Under the pieces are notes generated by a model. That model had not been told where the DNA came from and did not search any database. It worked only from the letters and a program-made list of their open reading frames with translations. A stretch of DNA of 64,000 bases from Thermomonas sp. (GTDB taxonomy: Bacteria > Pseudomonadota > Gammaproteobacteria > Xanthomonadales > Xanthomonadaceae), in contig JAIMKJ010000003.1 in assembly GCA_020692565.1 (NCBI GenBank), forward strand, positions 21,793-85,792, given 5' to 3'. The stretch's first letter is position 1; each line of letters starts with the position of its first letter. This document shows positions 17,409 to 27,156 of this stretch, piece after piece. A program made the position numbers and the translations under genes.

Positions 17409-20400
17409 TCATCGCGGGGCCTTGCCCAGCAGACGATCCGAGAACTCATCCAATGCCTGCTTCAACTGTTCTTCGCGCAGCGAGGCCGCCAGTGCCGCGC
17501 CTTCGGTAGGTGCAGCACGCCCGCGCCTGGAGGAAGTCTGCGGCGCGCTCTGCATCGCGACGGTCTGCGCGGCGATGCGTTCGGTGAGCAGGGTCAGCAC
17601 CTGCTGCAACTGCAACTGCTGTTCGGCGTGACGCTCGAACCAGTCCGGCAGAGATGCGTTCGCAGGCGTCGAGACCTCGATCCCGGCGACCCCCGCAGCG
17701 CGCGATTCGCCCAGGCGCTCCGACAGCCGCTCCAGCGACGCCAGGATCTGCGGCCACGGCGCATCGTTGTCGCCGCGCACGCTTTGCGCTGCCGCATCCA
17801 CCGGCGTTTTCTCGAGCGCACGCACGCCTTCGACCAGATCGTTCAACTGCGCGACGACGCGCTGCCCGACATCGGCATCGCCAGCGCCCATCGCCTTGTT
17901 GCGCATGAAATCGCGCTTGATCTGCGTCCAGCGCGCGGTCATGGTGTCGTCCATCACGCCGCGCAGCTCGGCGAGCTTCAGCAGATTCTCCTCGGCGCCG
18001 GTGGTCAGCAACTGCGCTTCGCCCGCATAGTGATCGGCCACGAGCTGCTGCAGCTCGGCGGCGTTCATCACCGGCGAAATCTTTTCGACGAGCTTGTTCA
18101 TGTTGCGGTAGCTGCCCTGCAGCTTGAACGCGGGCTCGGTGCGGTACTGGTCGGCCTGCGCGGCGCTGGCGATGTACTGCTGGTTGACGCGATAGACCAC
18201 GTCGCGCACCTGCATCAATCGCTCCAGGGTCGCGGCGATTTCATTGATCTCGGCCGCGCTGTAGGCGTGGCTCAGTGCATTGGCCGAAAAAGGTTTGCCT
18301 TCGATCTTGTCGACCAGCCGGTACAGATCCGACAACTCGCGGGTCGCCAGCGGCGCCAGCACCGGATTGGAGGTCAGACAATTCTCGATGTAGCTGAGCT
18401 TGAACGCCTCTTCCATGCCGCCCAACACGTCGCCCAGGTTGTAGATATCGGCGCGGTTCGCAAGCATGTCCGGAATCTTGAACACCTCGCCGGATTCCGT
18501 GTACGGGTTGCCGGCCATCGCCACGCAGAATTTCCTGCCGCGCATGTCGTAGGTACGGGTGCGGCCCTGCCACACGCCTTCGATGCGGCGCGTGCCGTCG
18601 CACAGCGAGATGAATTTCTGCAGGAATTCCGGATGCGTGTGCTGGATGTCGTCCACATACAGCATCACGTTGTTGCCCATCTCCAGCGCGAGATTGAGCT
18701 TCTCCAGCTCGCGCTTCGCGTTGGCGTCGGGCGCCTGCGCGGGATCGAGCGAACGCACGTCGTGCCCGAGCGCCGGCCCATTGATCTTCATGAAAATCAG
18801 GCCCAGCCGGTGCGCCACGTATTCCATCAGCGTGGTCTTGCCGTAGCCGGGCGGCGAGATCAGCATCAGCATTCCCATCAGATCGCTGCGTTTGTTCTCG
18901 CCGACCGTGCCCATCTGCTTGGCGAGGTTGTCGCCGATCACCGCCAGATACACATCGTTGATGAGTTTGTTGCGCACGAACGACGTCAGCGGCCGCGGCT
19001 TGAACTCCGACAGCCGCAGCGCCTCGCGCTCGCGCGCGACCAGCGCCTGGCGCAGGCTCTGGCAGCGCCGGACCTGCGGCAGGAAATGCGTCCGATGGCG
19101 GCGCAGACGTTCGCCGAGATCGTCGACGCCGAGCGACAGCGAGCCTTGCGCAATCCGCGGGTGCTCGCCGAGCAGACCGGCGACCTCCACGCGCAGATCG
19201 GCTTCGCTCACGTGCGACAGCGCCTCGTCGCCGATCAGCAGCAGCGCCACGGCTTCAGGCAGGTAATCGGCGTAGACAAGATGCGCCGGGTCGGACGCCA
19301 ACGCATCGAACCACTGCGCAGCGAGACGCCAGCGCATGCCGGGGCGATCGCGCAGCGCAGCCAGCGACGCCTGCAGGTCGTCCCACAAGCGTTCTGCGAC
19401 CAGACGCTGGCGCAACGCGTCGAGCAACTGGCGCGCGTATTTGCTGTAGACGAACGGTTGCCGCGGCGTGGCGAGCACTGCGATCAGATACCCGGCGGCG
19501 GCCGCATCCCATGCGGCATCGACGGGCAACGCCTGCGCATCGGCTTCGGCGCGCATCGCACCGGCGACATCCGCGCACACGCTCGCCAGCCCGTCGCGAT
19601 GCGCGAAGACGCGATCGATGCCATGCGCGTTGCGCGCGCGGTCGGCCCACAGCGCGGCGTCCTCGCGCTCGCGCACCAGCCCCCAGAACAGGCTGGCCCA
19701 GGCGCGCGCCGCGGGTGCGTGAACCAGCAGATCCGCGCTGTCGCGCAGCGGCAGCAGCGCCGCCAGCAGCAGCGCGGCGTCGTGGTCGTGGATGCCCTTC
19801 TCGTAGCCCTCTCGGTAGCGCGGCGCGGCGAAATCGCGCAGCGTGCGCGTCAACAGCTCCGGCTGTTTCGCCTGCTGCCGCAACAGATCGAGACTCAGCC
19901 CTTCGGCATTGCGCTCCGCGGCGGCCAGCGCTTCGCCGAGCAGATATTCGCCGCGATAGAGCTGGGGCGATTCCGATTCCAGCGTGATCTGCCAGAAGTC
20001 GCGCAGCGCATCGAGCTCGGGATCGCGCACCGGCGCGAAGAATTCGGTGCCGGTCAGATGCAGGCTCAAGCCGTCGCCGCGCGGCAGCACGGTCAGATCG
20101 AGTTCCTGGGTATTGACGCTGAAGCGATGGCGCGGGCCGAGCTTGATGACGTTGCCGCCTTCCTCGAACAGCTCGCTGCGGTCGCGCAGGGCGCGGACCG
20201 CCTGGTCGCGCACGCCCTTGAGCCGCGCCTCCACATCATCGGCCCTCACGCTGTCCTTCAAGCCGCGCAGACGTTCGGCCAGATCGCGCAGCTTGAGGAT
20301 CAGCGGATCGCCGGCGAAGAATGCGTTGAGTTCGTCCATGCCGGTGATGCGCGCGGTGCGGCGGCTCAGGCCTTCCAGGATCCGCGCCGCGGCATCCGCC

Positions 20401-22763
20401 AGCGACTGGCTCTTGCGCTGACGGTCGTCCAGCAGCGTCTGCTTGTGGGCCTCGAAGGTTTCCAGAAGCTCTTCGCGCTTGGCGACGATGTCGCCGAGGA
20501 ACTGTTCGTGTTCGCCGAACTGGCTCTCCAGCTCCTCCAACTGCACCATCAACCGCGACAGTTCCTGATCGCAGCGATCCGGATCGCGCGCCGCGGACAA
20601 CGCGCTGGCGATGCTCTGGCCGAACAGCGTGAACTGCGCGCCGAACTGCGCGACCGCTTCGCCGCTGCCCAATGCCTTGCGCCGCTGCTCCGCGCGGGCC
20701 TTCGCCTGATTCAGTCTGGCGTAGATTTCGGAAATGGTTTCGACGATGCGGGTGCGCCGGGTGGCGTCGTCCACGCGCAGCGTCGCCATCAATTCCGAAA
20801 GCATGTCGAGATCGGACGACAATCCCATCATCTGCTGCCGGGGTTCCTGCAGCGCGGCGACGCTGCCGGCTTTCTGCGCCAGCGCATCCAGCGCCTGCAC
20901 GCGCTCCGCGTAGGGATGCAGCACCTTGTCGCCGGCCAGGAATTCGCCGGTCGCGGTGCCGGTGCGCGCATACGCTTCCAGCAACTCCGCTTCCATCGCG
21001 TCGATGGCGTCGACATCGACGTAACGATACTCGCGGATGGTGAGCAGACGACCGCGCTGCGCGGTGATCGCATTCAGCGCATCGACGCAGTCCTGCACAC
21101 GCTCCCAGTTCTCCGGATGCAGCCCGCCGAGCAGCGCACTCTGGCGCTCGGCCGCGTCGCGCATCGCATCGGCCGACTGCCTGCGGATGCTCTCGACCTT
21201 CTCGTACTCGTCCAGCACCGCCTCACTGCTGGCGATGATCTCGCGCAGGAGCGGCGCCAGCCCGGGGCAATGCCGATCCTCGATCCAGTGATACTGATCG
21301 AACAGCCTGCGCGTGGTCTGGGTGAGCAACTGATAACGCTGCGAACTGGCATCCGTGCCGTCGATCCCGCGCGCGAGACTCAGCAGTTCGGAAATGCCGC
21401 GGACCAGATCCGGATTGCCGATCCGGCCCATGAAGCTGTTGCCGGGCGGCTGATGCACGATGTAGTCGTCGGACGCGAACGGGGTCTGCCAGACCTGCAT
21501 CGGATGGACGCGGGTCGGTTCATTGCCCTGCGCGCTGAAGATCACCATCCGCCCGTCTTCGAGGCGCGCATAGCCGTGGCCGATCACCGGCGGCTGCATG
21601 CCGCGCTGGATCATGTTGTAGACGAACATCGCGATCCGCCCATCGAGCGGCTCGTAGAACAGGTACAGCACATCCTCGCCGTTGGGCGAACGGATGGTGC
21701 GCTTGAAGCGCATGCCCTGCACCGCCTGATCGAACGTGCGGGTTTCGCCGTTCTGCAGCATGTAGCCGCCCGGGAAGACGATGCCGTGGTCTTCCGGCAA
21801 CTGCACGCAGGCCTGGCCGATCGCATCGATGCGATGCACCCGGCGCGACAGCGTGTTGTAGACCAGATGCCGCCATTCGCTTTCGCGATAGGGCAATACC
21901 CGCAAAAGAATCAGGCTGCCCAGGCGCGCGAAATCGATCTGCGCGTCGTCGAGCGACTGGGTCTGATCGTCCACCGGCTCGCGGTAGATGCCCAGTCCGT
22001 CCTCGGTGTTGTTCTCGATCTTGACGGTGAGGTCGCCGCCGGTCGTTTCCACGAACACGGTGTCGAGAATATTGAGATGCGGGTGACGGCCATTCACCGC
22101 CAGCTCGCGGGTGGCGCGGGTCCACTCGAAGTCGTACGGCGCCGGGAGCGCGATATCGCGCTCGCCGCGATTGTCGATGTAGCGTACGGCGCCGTCGCTC
22201 TCGATCTGCCAGCGGAAGACGCGGATATCCTCGATCCGTTCGCCGATCTGGAACGCCGCCAACAGCCTGCTGTCGCGCACCACCAGTTGCAGCAGGCGCG
22301 AATCCTTGTAATAGGCCTGAAGCTCGTTGAATTCCTTGATGAAGTTGGCATCGCCCAGGAAGCTCGCAGCAGCATCCACCGGGGTGACGTCGTAACCCTC
22401 CGCGCCTTCGACCAGCCGATAGAGCGAAAAGATATCCTCGACCCGCGTCTCTTTTTTCAGCCCGATGAACACGTTGTAGCCGAACAGCAGACAGTCGCCG
22501 ACCTGGACGATGTCGCGCGCCACGCAGTTGTGCTCGGTGCGGATGCGCAGGCGGCCGATCACCTCCATCCGGCTGCTGCCGAATTCCGCCAGGCGCTGCG
22601 CGTTCAAGCCCTCGGCGATATCGCGCAGCTGCTGGCCCTGATCGGTCAGCCGACGGCGCAGGACTTCGTAGGCGCCGCCTTCGGCGACCGCCTTGTCGAC
22701 CAGCTTTTCGGCGGGTCCGCCGGCATCCGTAGTCTGCGCCGAGGTTGTGGTGTGCTCCGACAT
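17409..22763 (-). CDS. Giant AAA-type ATPase (annotated elsewhere as 'DNA repair ATPase')
   Basis: A 1784-residue protein. The first 500 residues form an ordered mixed domain, the middle (about 550-900) contains long helical, coiled-coil-like stretches, and a single AAA domain follows: Walker A PPGYGKTT at residues 1304-1311 (Lys1309) and Walker B MLYVDDIQ at about 1367-1374. After it come arginine-rich helices and a C-terminal coiled coil. No signal peptide or membrane segment is seen. Proteins of this type are often labelled DNA repair ATPase, but I see no DNA-repair domain. It lies between the flotillin gene (104 bp upstream) and the PLD gene (7 bp downstream), suggesting a remodelling ATPase working with the flotillin/PspA membrane proteins. 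Confidence 0.85.
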   Translation of the reverse strand: MSEHTTTSAQTTDAGGPAEKLVDKAVAEGGAYEVLRRRLTDQGQQLRDIAEGLNAQRLAEFGSSRMEVIGRLRIRTEHNCVARDIVQVGDCLLFGYNVFIGLKKETRVEDIFSLYRLVEGAEGYDVTPVDAAASFLGDANFIKEFNELQAYYKDSRLLQLVVRDSRLLAAFQIGERIEDIRVFRWQIESDGAVRYIDNRGERDIALPAPYDFEWTRATRELAVNGRHPHLNILDTVFVETTGGDLTVKIENNTEDGLGIYREPVDDQTQSLDDAQIDFARLGSLILLRVLPYRESEWRHLVYNTLSRRVHRIDAIGQACVQLPEDHGIVFPGGYMLQNGETRTFDQAVQGMRFKRTIRSPNGEDVLYLFYEPLDGRIAMFVYNMIQRGMQPPVIGHGYARLEDGRMVIFSAQGNEPTRVHPMQVWQTPFASDDYIVHQPPGNSFMGRIGNPDLVRGISELLSLARGIDGTDASSQRYQLLTQTTRRLFDQYHWIEDRHCPGLAPLLREIIASSEAVLDEYEKVESIRRQSADAMRDAAERQSALLGGLHPENWERVQDCVDALNAITAQRGRLLTIREYRYVDVDAIDAMEAELLEAYARTGTATGEFLAGDKVLHPYAERVQALDALAQKAGSVAALQEPRQQMMGLSSDLDMLSELMATLRVDDATRRTRIVETISEIYARLNQAKARAEQRRKALGSGEAVAQFGAQFTLFGQSIASALSAARDPDRCDQELSRLMVQLEELESQFGEHEQFLGDIVAKREELLETFEAHKQTLLDDRQRKSQSLADAAARILEGLSRRTARITGMDELNAFFAGDPLILKLRDLAERLRGLKDSVRADDVEARLKGVRDQAVRALRDRSELFEEGGNVIKLGPRHRFSVNTQELDLTVLPRGDGLSLHLTGTEFFAPVRDPELDALRDFWQITLESESPQLYRGEYLLGEALAAAERNAEGLSLDLLRQQAKQPELLTRTLRDFAAPRYREGYEKGIHDHDAALLLAALLPLRDSADLLVHAPAARAWASLFWGLVREREDAALWADRARNAHGIDRVFAHRDGLASVCADVAGAMRAEADAQALPVDAAWDAAAAGYLIAVLATPRQPFVYSKYARQLLDALRQRLVAERLWDDLQASLAALRDRPGMRWRLAAQWFDALASDPAHLVYADYLPEAVALLLIGDEALSHVSEADLRVEVAGLLGEHPRIAQGSLSLGVDDLGERLRRHRTHFLPQVRRCQSLRQALVAREREALRLSEFKPRPLTSFVRNKLINDVYLAVIGDNLAKQMGTVGENKRSDLMGMLMLISPPGYGKTTLMEYVAHRLGLIFMKINGPALGHDVRSLDPAQAPDANAKRELEKLNLALEMGNNVMLYVDDIQHTHPEFLQKFISLCDGTRRIEGVWQGRTRTYDMRGRKFCVAMAGNPYTESGEVFKIPDMLANRADIYNLGDVLGGMEEAFKLSYIENCLTSNPVLAPLATRELSDLYRLVDKIEGKPFSANALSHAYSAAEINEIAATLERLMQVRDVVYRVNQQYIASAAQADQYRTEPAFKLQGSYRNMNKLVEKISPVMNAAELQQLVADHYAGEAQLLTTGAEENLLKLAELRGVMDDTMTARWTQIKRDFMRNKAMGAGDADVGQRVVAQLNDLVEGVRALEKTPVDAAAQSVRGDNDAPWPQILASLERLSERLGESRAAGVAGIEVSTPANASLPDWFERHAEQQLQLQQVLTLLTERIAAQTVAMQSAPQTSSRRGRAAPTEGAALAASLREEQLKQALDEFSDRLLGKAPR

Positions 22764-22867
22764 CGCTTTCCATCCTGCTCGAAACTGCGTGCTGTGCGTC
22801 GTGCCGGTCGTGTCGCGACCGGCACGCATCGTTGGCGTACTCGCCTATGCCGCCGGGCGGCGCGCGA

Positions 22868-24859
22868 TCAGGCGTCCTCGGCCTGCACCGGCGTCTTGAC
22901 CGCCGCGTCCTTGCCGCCCAGCGACAGCAGCTTCTGCAGCACTTCCTGCACGACCGGGCTCTTGCCGGCGAAGCCTTCGACCGCCTTGCCCACCGACAGC
23001 GCCTTGGCGAAGGAATCGAAGAACGCGCCTTCGCCGCCGACGATATCGATGTTCGCCTTGGACAACGCCGCCGACAGCACTTCGGCCTGCTCGCGCGCGA
23101 TGTCCTTGTTGGCCGCGATCGACGCGATCGCCTGCTCGAAGCTCTTCTCCAGCTGCATGCGGAACTCTTCGTGCGCACGCGCCTGATCGCTCAGCGAACC
23201 CAGCGCCGTGAACTTCTCGGTCAGGCCTTCCGCTTCCGAACGATACTTCTCGCGCAGCACTTCGGCTTCCGACAGGCCGCGATCCTTGGTGACCTTGGCC
23301 TGTGCGGCGCCGAGTTGTTCTTCGCCGCGCGCCTGGGCGCTGAGGTTCTCTTCCAGCACCTTGGCTTCGGCCAGTCCCTTGTCCTGCGTGCCCTTGGCCT
23401 CGGCGGCCATGGTTTCCGCCACCACGCGCGCCTTGACCAGACCTTCCTTTTCCAGCGCTGCCGCGGTGACTTCGCGCACGCGCGCATCGGCGAGACCCGG
23501 CGCCGCGCGCTCGGCTTCGATGCCTTCGGCCATCCGCTTCTTGGCTTCGGCATGCTTGCCCGCGGCTTCCAGTTCGGCCTGCGCGATCACCGTCAACTCC
23601 ACCGCCTTGTGCTTGGACGCGGTCTCGTCGGCTTCCGCCTGCTTGACCTGTCGCACCAGTTCTTCCTCGGCCTTGGCCTGCGCGGCGATGACCGCGACCT
23701 GCTTCGATCGGTCGGCTTCGGAGACTTCGCGCACTTCCTTGATCCGCTCCTCTTCCTGAGCGACCGACTTTTCCACAACGATGCGGTCGCGGATCACGTT
23801 CGCGATGTCCTTGCGCTGGATTTCCAGCGCCTTTTCCTTGTCGATCCTCTGCAGTTCGACTTCGCGCTCGCGCGAGACGATTTCCAGATCCTTGGCGCGG
23901 TGCACCTTCTCGACCTCGATCACCACCGCGCGCTGGCGGTTCTGCTCGGCCACCTCGACTTCGCGCATGCGATTCTGCTCGCGGATGTCCAGCGACTCCT
24001 GGGTGGCGATGCGCGCCTGCTCGGATTTCAGGCGCTCTTCTTCCTGCACCTTCGCGGTTTCGGCTTCCTCGCGCGCCTGGATGGTGGCGATCTCGCGCTT
24101 CTGCCGCGCTTCGGCATCGGCCTGCTGGCGCTCCAGCGCCAGCATCGCTTCGCGGGTCTCGACGTTCTTCTTGGTGATCGCGAGTTGTTCGTTGCGCTCG
24201 AGCTCGTTGGTGATCACGTTCTGCGCGGCGGTCAGCTCGGTGATCTTGCGGATGCCTTCGGCGTCGAGGATGTTGCTCGGGTCCAGCGACGCCTTCGAGG
24301 TCTGTTCGAGATAGTCGATGGCCACGTCCTCCAGCACATAACCGTTCAGATCGTTGCCGATCACCTCGACGATGCGGTCGCGGAACTCCTGACGATTCTC
24401 GAACAGTTTCACGAAGTCGATCTGTTTGCCCACCGTCTTCAGCGCTTCGGAGAACTTCGCATTGAACAGTTCGTTCACCGCGGCCTTGTCCGACGCGCGC
24501 TCCGCACCGATGGCCTTGGCGACCTTCAGCACGTCCTGGGCGGTTTCGTTGACGCGCAGATAGAACGCGACGGTGATATCGGCGCGCATGTTGTCCCGGC
24601 AGATCAGGCCGTCCTTGCCGCGGCGGTCCACTTCGAGGGTGATGAGCGAGATCTTCATCAACTCCTTCTTGTAGATCACCGGGTACACGATCGCGCCGGT
24701 GAAATGCACCTTCGGCGACGACGACAAGTCGTTGACGATCAGCGCGGTACCCTGCGGCACCTTGTTGTAGAAGGCCTTGAACATCCCGAGGATGCCCAGC
24801 ACGCCGACGATCAACACGCCCGCACCGATCAATACGCCAATGAGATCCTCAACAGCCAT
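22868..24859 (-). CDS. Flotillin-family (YqiK-like) membrane scaffold protein
   Basis: A 663-residue protein with one N-terminal membrane helix (about residues 5-30, Gly/Val/Leu-rich), a Band 7/SPFH domain at about 40-210 (VPQGTALIVNDLSSSPKVHF onward), then a very long charged helical region rich in Glu, Ala, Lys and Arg (about 215-560) and an Ala/Gly-rich C-terminal oligomerisation segment. This is flotillin architecture; such proteins form lipid-domain scaffolds. The longer upstream frame is rejected because MAVEDLIG places the membrane helix at the N-terminus. It follows the OB-fold membrane protein, the same pairing as E. coli yqiJ-yqiK. Confidence 0.92.
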   Translation of the reverse strand: MAVEDLIGVLIGAGVLIVGVLGILGMFKAFYNKVPQGTALIVNDLSSSPKVHFTGAIVYPVIYKKELMKISLITLEVDRRGKDGLICRDNMRADITVAFYLRVNETAQDVLKVAKAIGAERASDKAAVNELFNAKFSEALKTVGKQIDFVKLFENRQEFRDRIVEVIGNDLNGYVLEDVAIDYLEQTSKASLDPSNILDAEGIRKITELTAAQNVITNELERNEQLAITKKNVETREAMLALERQQADAEARQKREIATIQAREEAETAKVQEEERLKSEQARIATQESLDIREQNRMREVEVAEQNRQRAVVIEVEKVHRAKDLEIVSREREVELQRIDKEKALEIQRKDIANVIRDRIVVEKSVAQEEERIKEVREVSEADRSKQVAVIAAQAKAEEELVRQVKQAEADETASKHKAVELTVIAQAELEAAGKHAEAKKRMAEGIEAERAAPGLADARVREVTAAALEKEGLVKARVVAETMAAEAKGTQDKGLAEAKVLEENLSAQARGEEQLGAAQAKVTKDRGLSEAEVLREKYRSEAEGLTEKFTALGSLSDQARAHEEFRMQLEKSFEQAIASIAANKDIAREQAEVLSAALSKANIDIVGGEGAFFDSFAKALSVGKAVEGFAGKSPVVQEVLQKLLSLGGKDAAVKTPVQAEDA

Positions 24860-24934
24860 AGCACGCTCTCCCTCATCAATAACGTGAATCACAACCGGCA
24901 CGTGATGCGGCCGGACAATGTTTACAAGTACCCG

Positions 24935-25588
24935 TTACAAACGTTCGAACTCTTCGCCCGTGATCACCCGGTAAGCGTTCTGGTCTTGCAGATATTCGAT
25001 CAGCACCACGCGATCGCCGCGGACGAACTGTCCCGAGTTTTCGGCGCGCACCTGCAGGATCAATCCCGCGCCGCCATCGTCGACCCATGCTTGTCCGTGG
25101 GTTTTCGTGACTTCCGGGCTGCGCACTTCAGCGTAACGGCCGAGCAATGGCCGCTGCGACACCGGCGCGAAGCGACGCAGCATCCGCCGCACCGGCGCCA
25201 GCACGATGCGCGCGACCGGAATCGACAGCAGCAACCCGCCGACGGCAGTGGCGGTATCGGCGACCACGCCGAGCGCGCCCGGCTTCATCCGGCTCAACAC
25301 ATGCAGGTCGAAGAAATAGCAGAACGTCCAACCGACGATGGCGATGATGGTGAAGACGATCATGATCGGCACGCCGTGCAGGCCGAACTTCATCAGCAGG
25401 CCGCTGGCGCCGCCGTGTTCGGCGCCTTGTGCGCCGTCTCCGCCGAAATCGTCCGGCAACAGGCCGTCGAGCGTGCTGATTTCGAGGATCCCCAGCGCAG
25501 ACAACAGCCAGTGCACCGTCACCACGGACAGCAGCACGGTGTAGACCGCGGTCGGAAACGATGTCGCGACTCTCAGAAATTCATCCAT
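24935..25588 (-). CDS. OB-fold-containing membrane protein (YqiJ/NfeD-like)
   Basis: A 217-residue protein with three hydrophobic segments (about residues 14-34, 75-95 and 110-132) and a soluble C-terminal beta-rich domain, with GRYAEVRSPEV, HGQAWVDDGGAGLILQVRAE and GDRVVLIEYLQDQNAYRV forming an OB/NfeD-type barrel. YqiJ/NfeD proteins pair with flotillins and are thought to regulate their assembly. It starts at MDEFLRV (25588) and lies between the PspA-like gene (45 bp) and the flotillin gene (75 bp) on the same strand. Confidence 0.87.
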   Translation of the reverse strand: MDEFLRVATSFPTAVYTVLLSVVTVHWLLSALGILEISTLDGLLPDDFGGDGAQGAEHGGASGLLMKFGLHGVPIMIVFTIIAIVGWTFCYFFDLHVLSRMKPGALGVVADTATAVGGLLLSIPVARIVLAPVRRMLRRFAPVSQRPLLGRYAEVRSPEVTKTHGQAWVDDGGAGLILQVRAENSGQFVRGDRVVLIEYLQDQNAYRVITGEEFERL

Positions 25589-25633
25589 TCGCCAGCTCCC
25601 CATCGGCGCCGCGTGGGCGCCCGTATCGATCGT

Positions 25634-26404
25634 TCAAACATCGTGCTGCTTTTTCAGGCGCGACAGCACCGCTTCGGTGCGGTCCTCGTCGGCGATGATG
25701 CCGGCCCGGCGCAGCTTCGCATCCAGCGCGTCGTCGCCGATGTCATCGCTCATCGTTTCGACCGCTTCGAGCTGCGCGCCGCGTTCCGCCTGGCGGCGCT
25801 TGATGCGCTCCAGCGAATCCAGCGCCGTGCGCACGCGCACGTCGGAGCCCTCTCGACGGTTCGCGACCGCGGCCTGTGCGCGCTGCACGTTTTCGGTCGC
25901 GCGCACGGTATCGACCTGCTGCTTGAGACGATTGATCGTCGCTTCGAGCTGCGCGGCCACTTTGCGCAGATGCGCGATGCCAGCCGCGTATTCCTGCGCC
26001 TGGGCGCCGTGACCGTCGCGCTCGATTTCCAGCAGCGAGATCTTCGCGGCGATCTCGCGCACCAGCGCGTCCTCGCCCGACTTCAGCGCCTTCAGTGCGT
26101 AGCCTTCGTACTCGTCGAGTTTGGCGTTCGCCGCCGCCAGGCGCTCCTGCGCCACCTTGCAGCGCGCCATGGTTTCGGCAAGGGTCGCGCGAACCCGATG
26201 CAATTCATCGTCGTTGTCGCGGATTTCCTGATCGAGAATCCGCAGCGCCTGGCTCTCGGCGATCGCTTCGCCCAATTCGTTGACACCGCCGCGCACGGCC
26301 GCCACCAGCCGACGCCATAGCGCCGAGGGTTCCGGCGCTTCGGCCTGTGCGGTCGTATCCGTCTGCGCCTTGCGGCGATCGCCGGGCTGGCTCTTCGTAC
26401 TCAT
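25634..26404 (-). CDS. PspA/IM30-family membrane-stress protein (YjfJ-like)
   Basis: A 256-residue protein that is almost entirely helical: a polar N-terminus, then AVRGGVNELGEAIAESQALRILDQEIRD, a long coiled coil (about residues 60-190) and a C-terminal acidic helical tail. This is the ESCRT-III-like PspA/IM30 pattern; such proteins coat and repair stressed inner membrane. Its ATG overlaps the yjfI stop by 4 bp (ATGA), showing tight translational coupling. E. coli yjfI-yjfJ have the same order. No catalytic site is expected. Confidence 0.88.
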   Translation of the reverse strand: MSTKSQPGDRRKAQTDTTAQAEAPEPSALWRRLVAAVRGGVNELGEAIAESQALRILDQEIRDNDDELHRVRATLAETMARCKVAQERLAAANAKLDEYEGYALKALKSGEDALVREIAAKISLLEIERDGHGAQAQEYAAGIAHLRKVAAQLEATINRLKQQVDTVRATENVQRAQAAVANRREGSDVRVRTALDSLERIKRRQAERGAQLEAVETMSDDIGDDALDAKLRRAGIIADEDRTEAVLSRLKKQHDV

Positions 26405-27054
26405 GCGGCCACCTGCAGATGCCATTCGTAGGCTTCGGTGGCGCGGATCACGTTGTCGGCCAGGGTTTCGATCTCGAACAGCACGTCGGTCAGCGTGGAA
26501 GACGCGCTGAGCGCGCCGAACATGATGTAGACCGCTTCGCCGTCGATGGTTTCGATGCCCAGCGTGGACAGCGGGAACAGCCTGTGGGTGCGCAGCAGTT
26601 CTTCGTTGAAACGCGCGGTGTCCCGCACCTGCGACACCGGCCACATCATGGCTTCCACCACGATCTGGCGGCCGACCACGGCCATGAACAGCGGCAGGTC
26701 GCCGTATTCGTGCATGGTCAGGTACAGACCGGGCTCGGCGCCGTCGATCAGCTCGATCGAGATCGCACCGTCGCCTACGCCATCGGACGCCGCAAGCGCC
26801 GCGTGCAGCGCGAGCGCCGTCCACAGCGGAGAAGACTGCATCGACATGCCGGACATCACCTGCTCCCGTTGCGTTTCCTGCCTCACGCGCTCCGCCTGCG
26901 GGATGGCCTCCCGGGGCTGGCGCATCCGTCGCTCGATCGCCGCCAGCTCGTCGGCGTACTCGGATAACACCCATAGCTCTTTCTTGATCAACCCCTGCTC
27001 GCGCAGGCGCTCGCGGTGGCGGCGCTGGTAGTAGGCGGAGGATCGACGTTCCAT
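26401..27054 (-). CDS. yjfI: YjfI family (DUF2170) protein with a probable DNA-binding N-terminus
   Basis: A 217-residue protein. The C-terminal part (about residues 85-215) matches DUF2170/YjfI: MTMHEYGDLPLFMAV-like start, VVEAMMWPVSQVRDTARFNE, RTHRLFPLSTLGIE and YIMFGALSASS. The first 45 residues (YYQRRHRERLREQGLIKKEL) resemble a ribbon-helix-helix DNA-binding module and seem absent from the shorter E. coli YjfI. This makes it a candidate autoregulator, since two identical palindromes lie 17-50 bp upstream. It is the first gene of the operon. The -10-like element ends only 9 bp before the ATG, so translation may be nearly leaderless. Confidence 0.82.
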   Translation of the reverse strand: MERRSSAYYQRRHRERLREQGLIKKELWVLSEYADELAAIERRMRQPREAIPQAERVRQETQREQVMSGMSMQSSPLWTALALHAALAASDGVGDGAISIELIDGAEPGLYLTMHEYGDLPLFMAVVGRQIVVEAMMWPVSQVRDTARFNEELLRTHRLFPLSTLGIETIDGEAVYIMFGALSASSTLTDVLFEIETLADNVIRATEAYEWHLQVAA

Positions 27055-27062
27055 GCATGGAC

Positions 27063-27104
27063 GATAAACGTCACATGTGATGGCTGTCAATTACTCACAT
27101 GTGA
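27063..27104 (-). promoter_or_regulatory. yjfI promoter with paired TCACATGTGA palindromes
   Basis: On the minus strand a perfect -35 box TTGACA (27090-27085) is followed after 16 bp by a -10-like TTTATC (27068-27063). The same 10-bp palindrome TCACATGTGA occurs twice, at 27071-27080 in the spacer and at 27095-27104 just upstream of the -35 box, with 24 bp between centres. Binding at both would block RNA polymerase, so repression is the likely mode. The regulator is unknown; the YjfI N-terminus is the nearest candidate. Confidence 0.7.
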
Positions 27105-27156
27105 TATCCGACAGGCGGTTCGGTCGTGTCGCCCGCCGCCAACGGCCCGGAAACGA

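Noticed and set aside
17400..23186. A very long plus-strand open frame (1928 codons) opposite the giant ATPase
   Set aside because: It mirrors the minus-strand genes in a high-GC region, has no domain or signal pattern, and runs across two real genes and their spacer.
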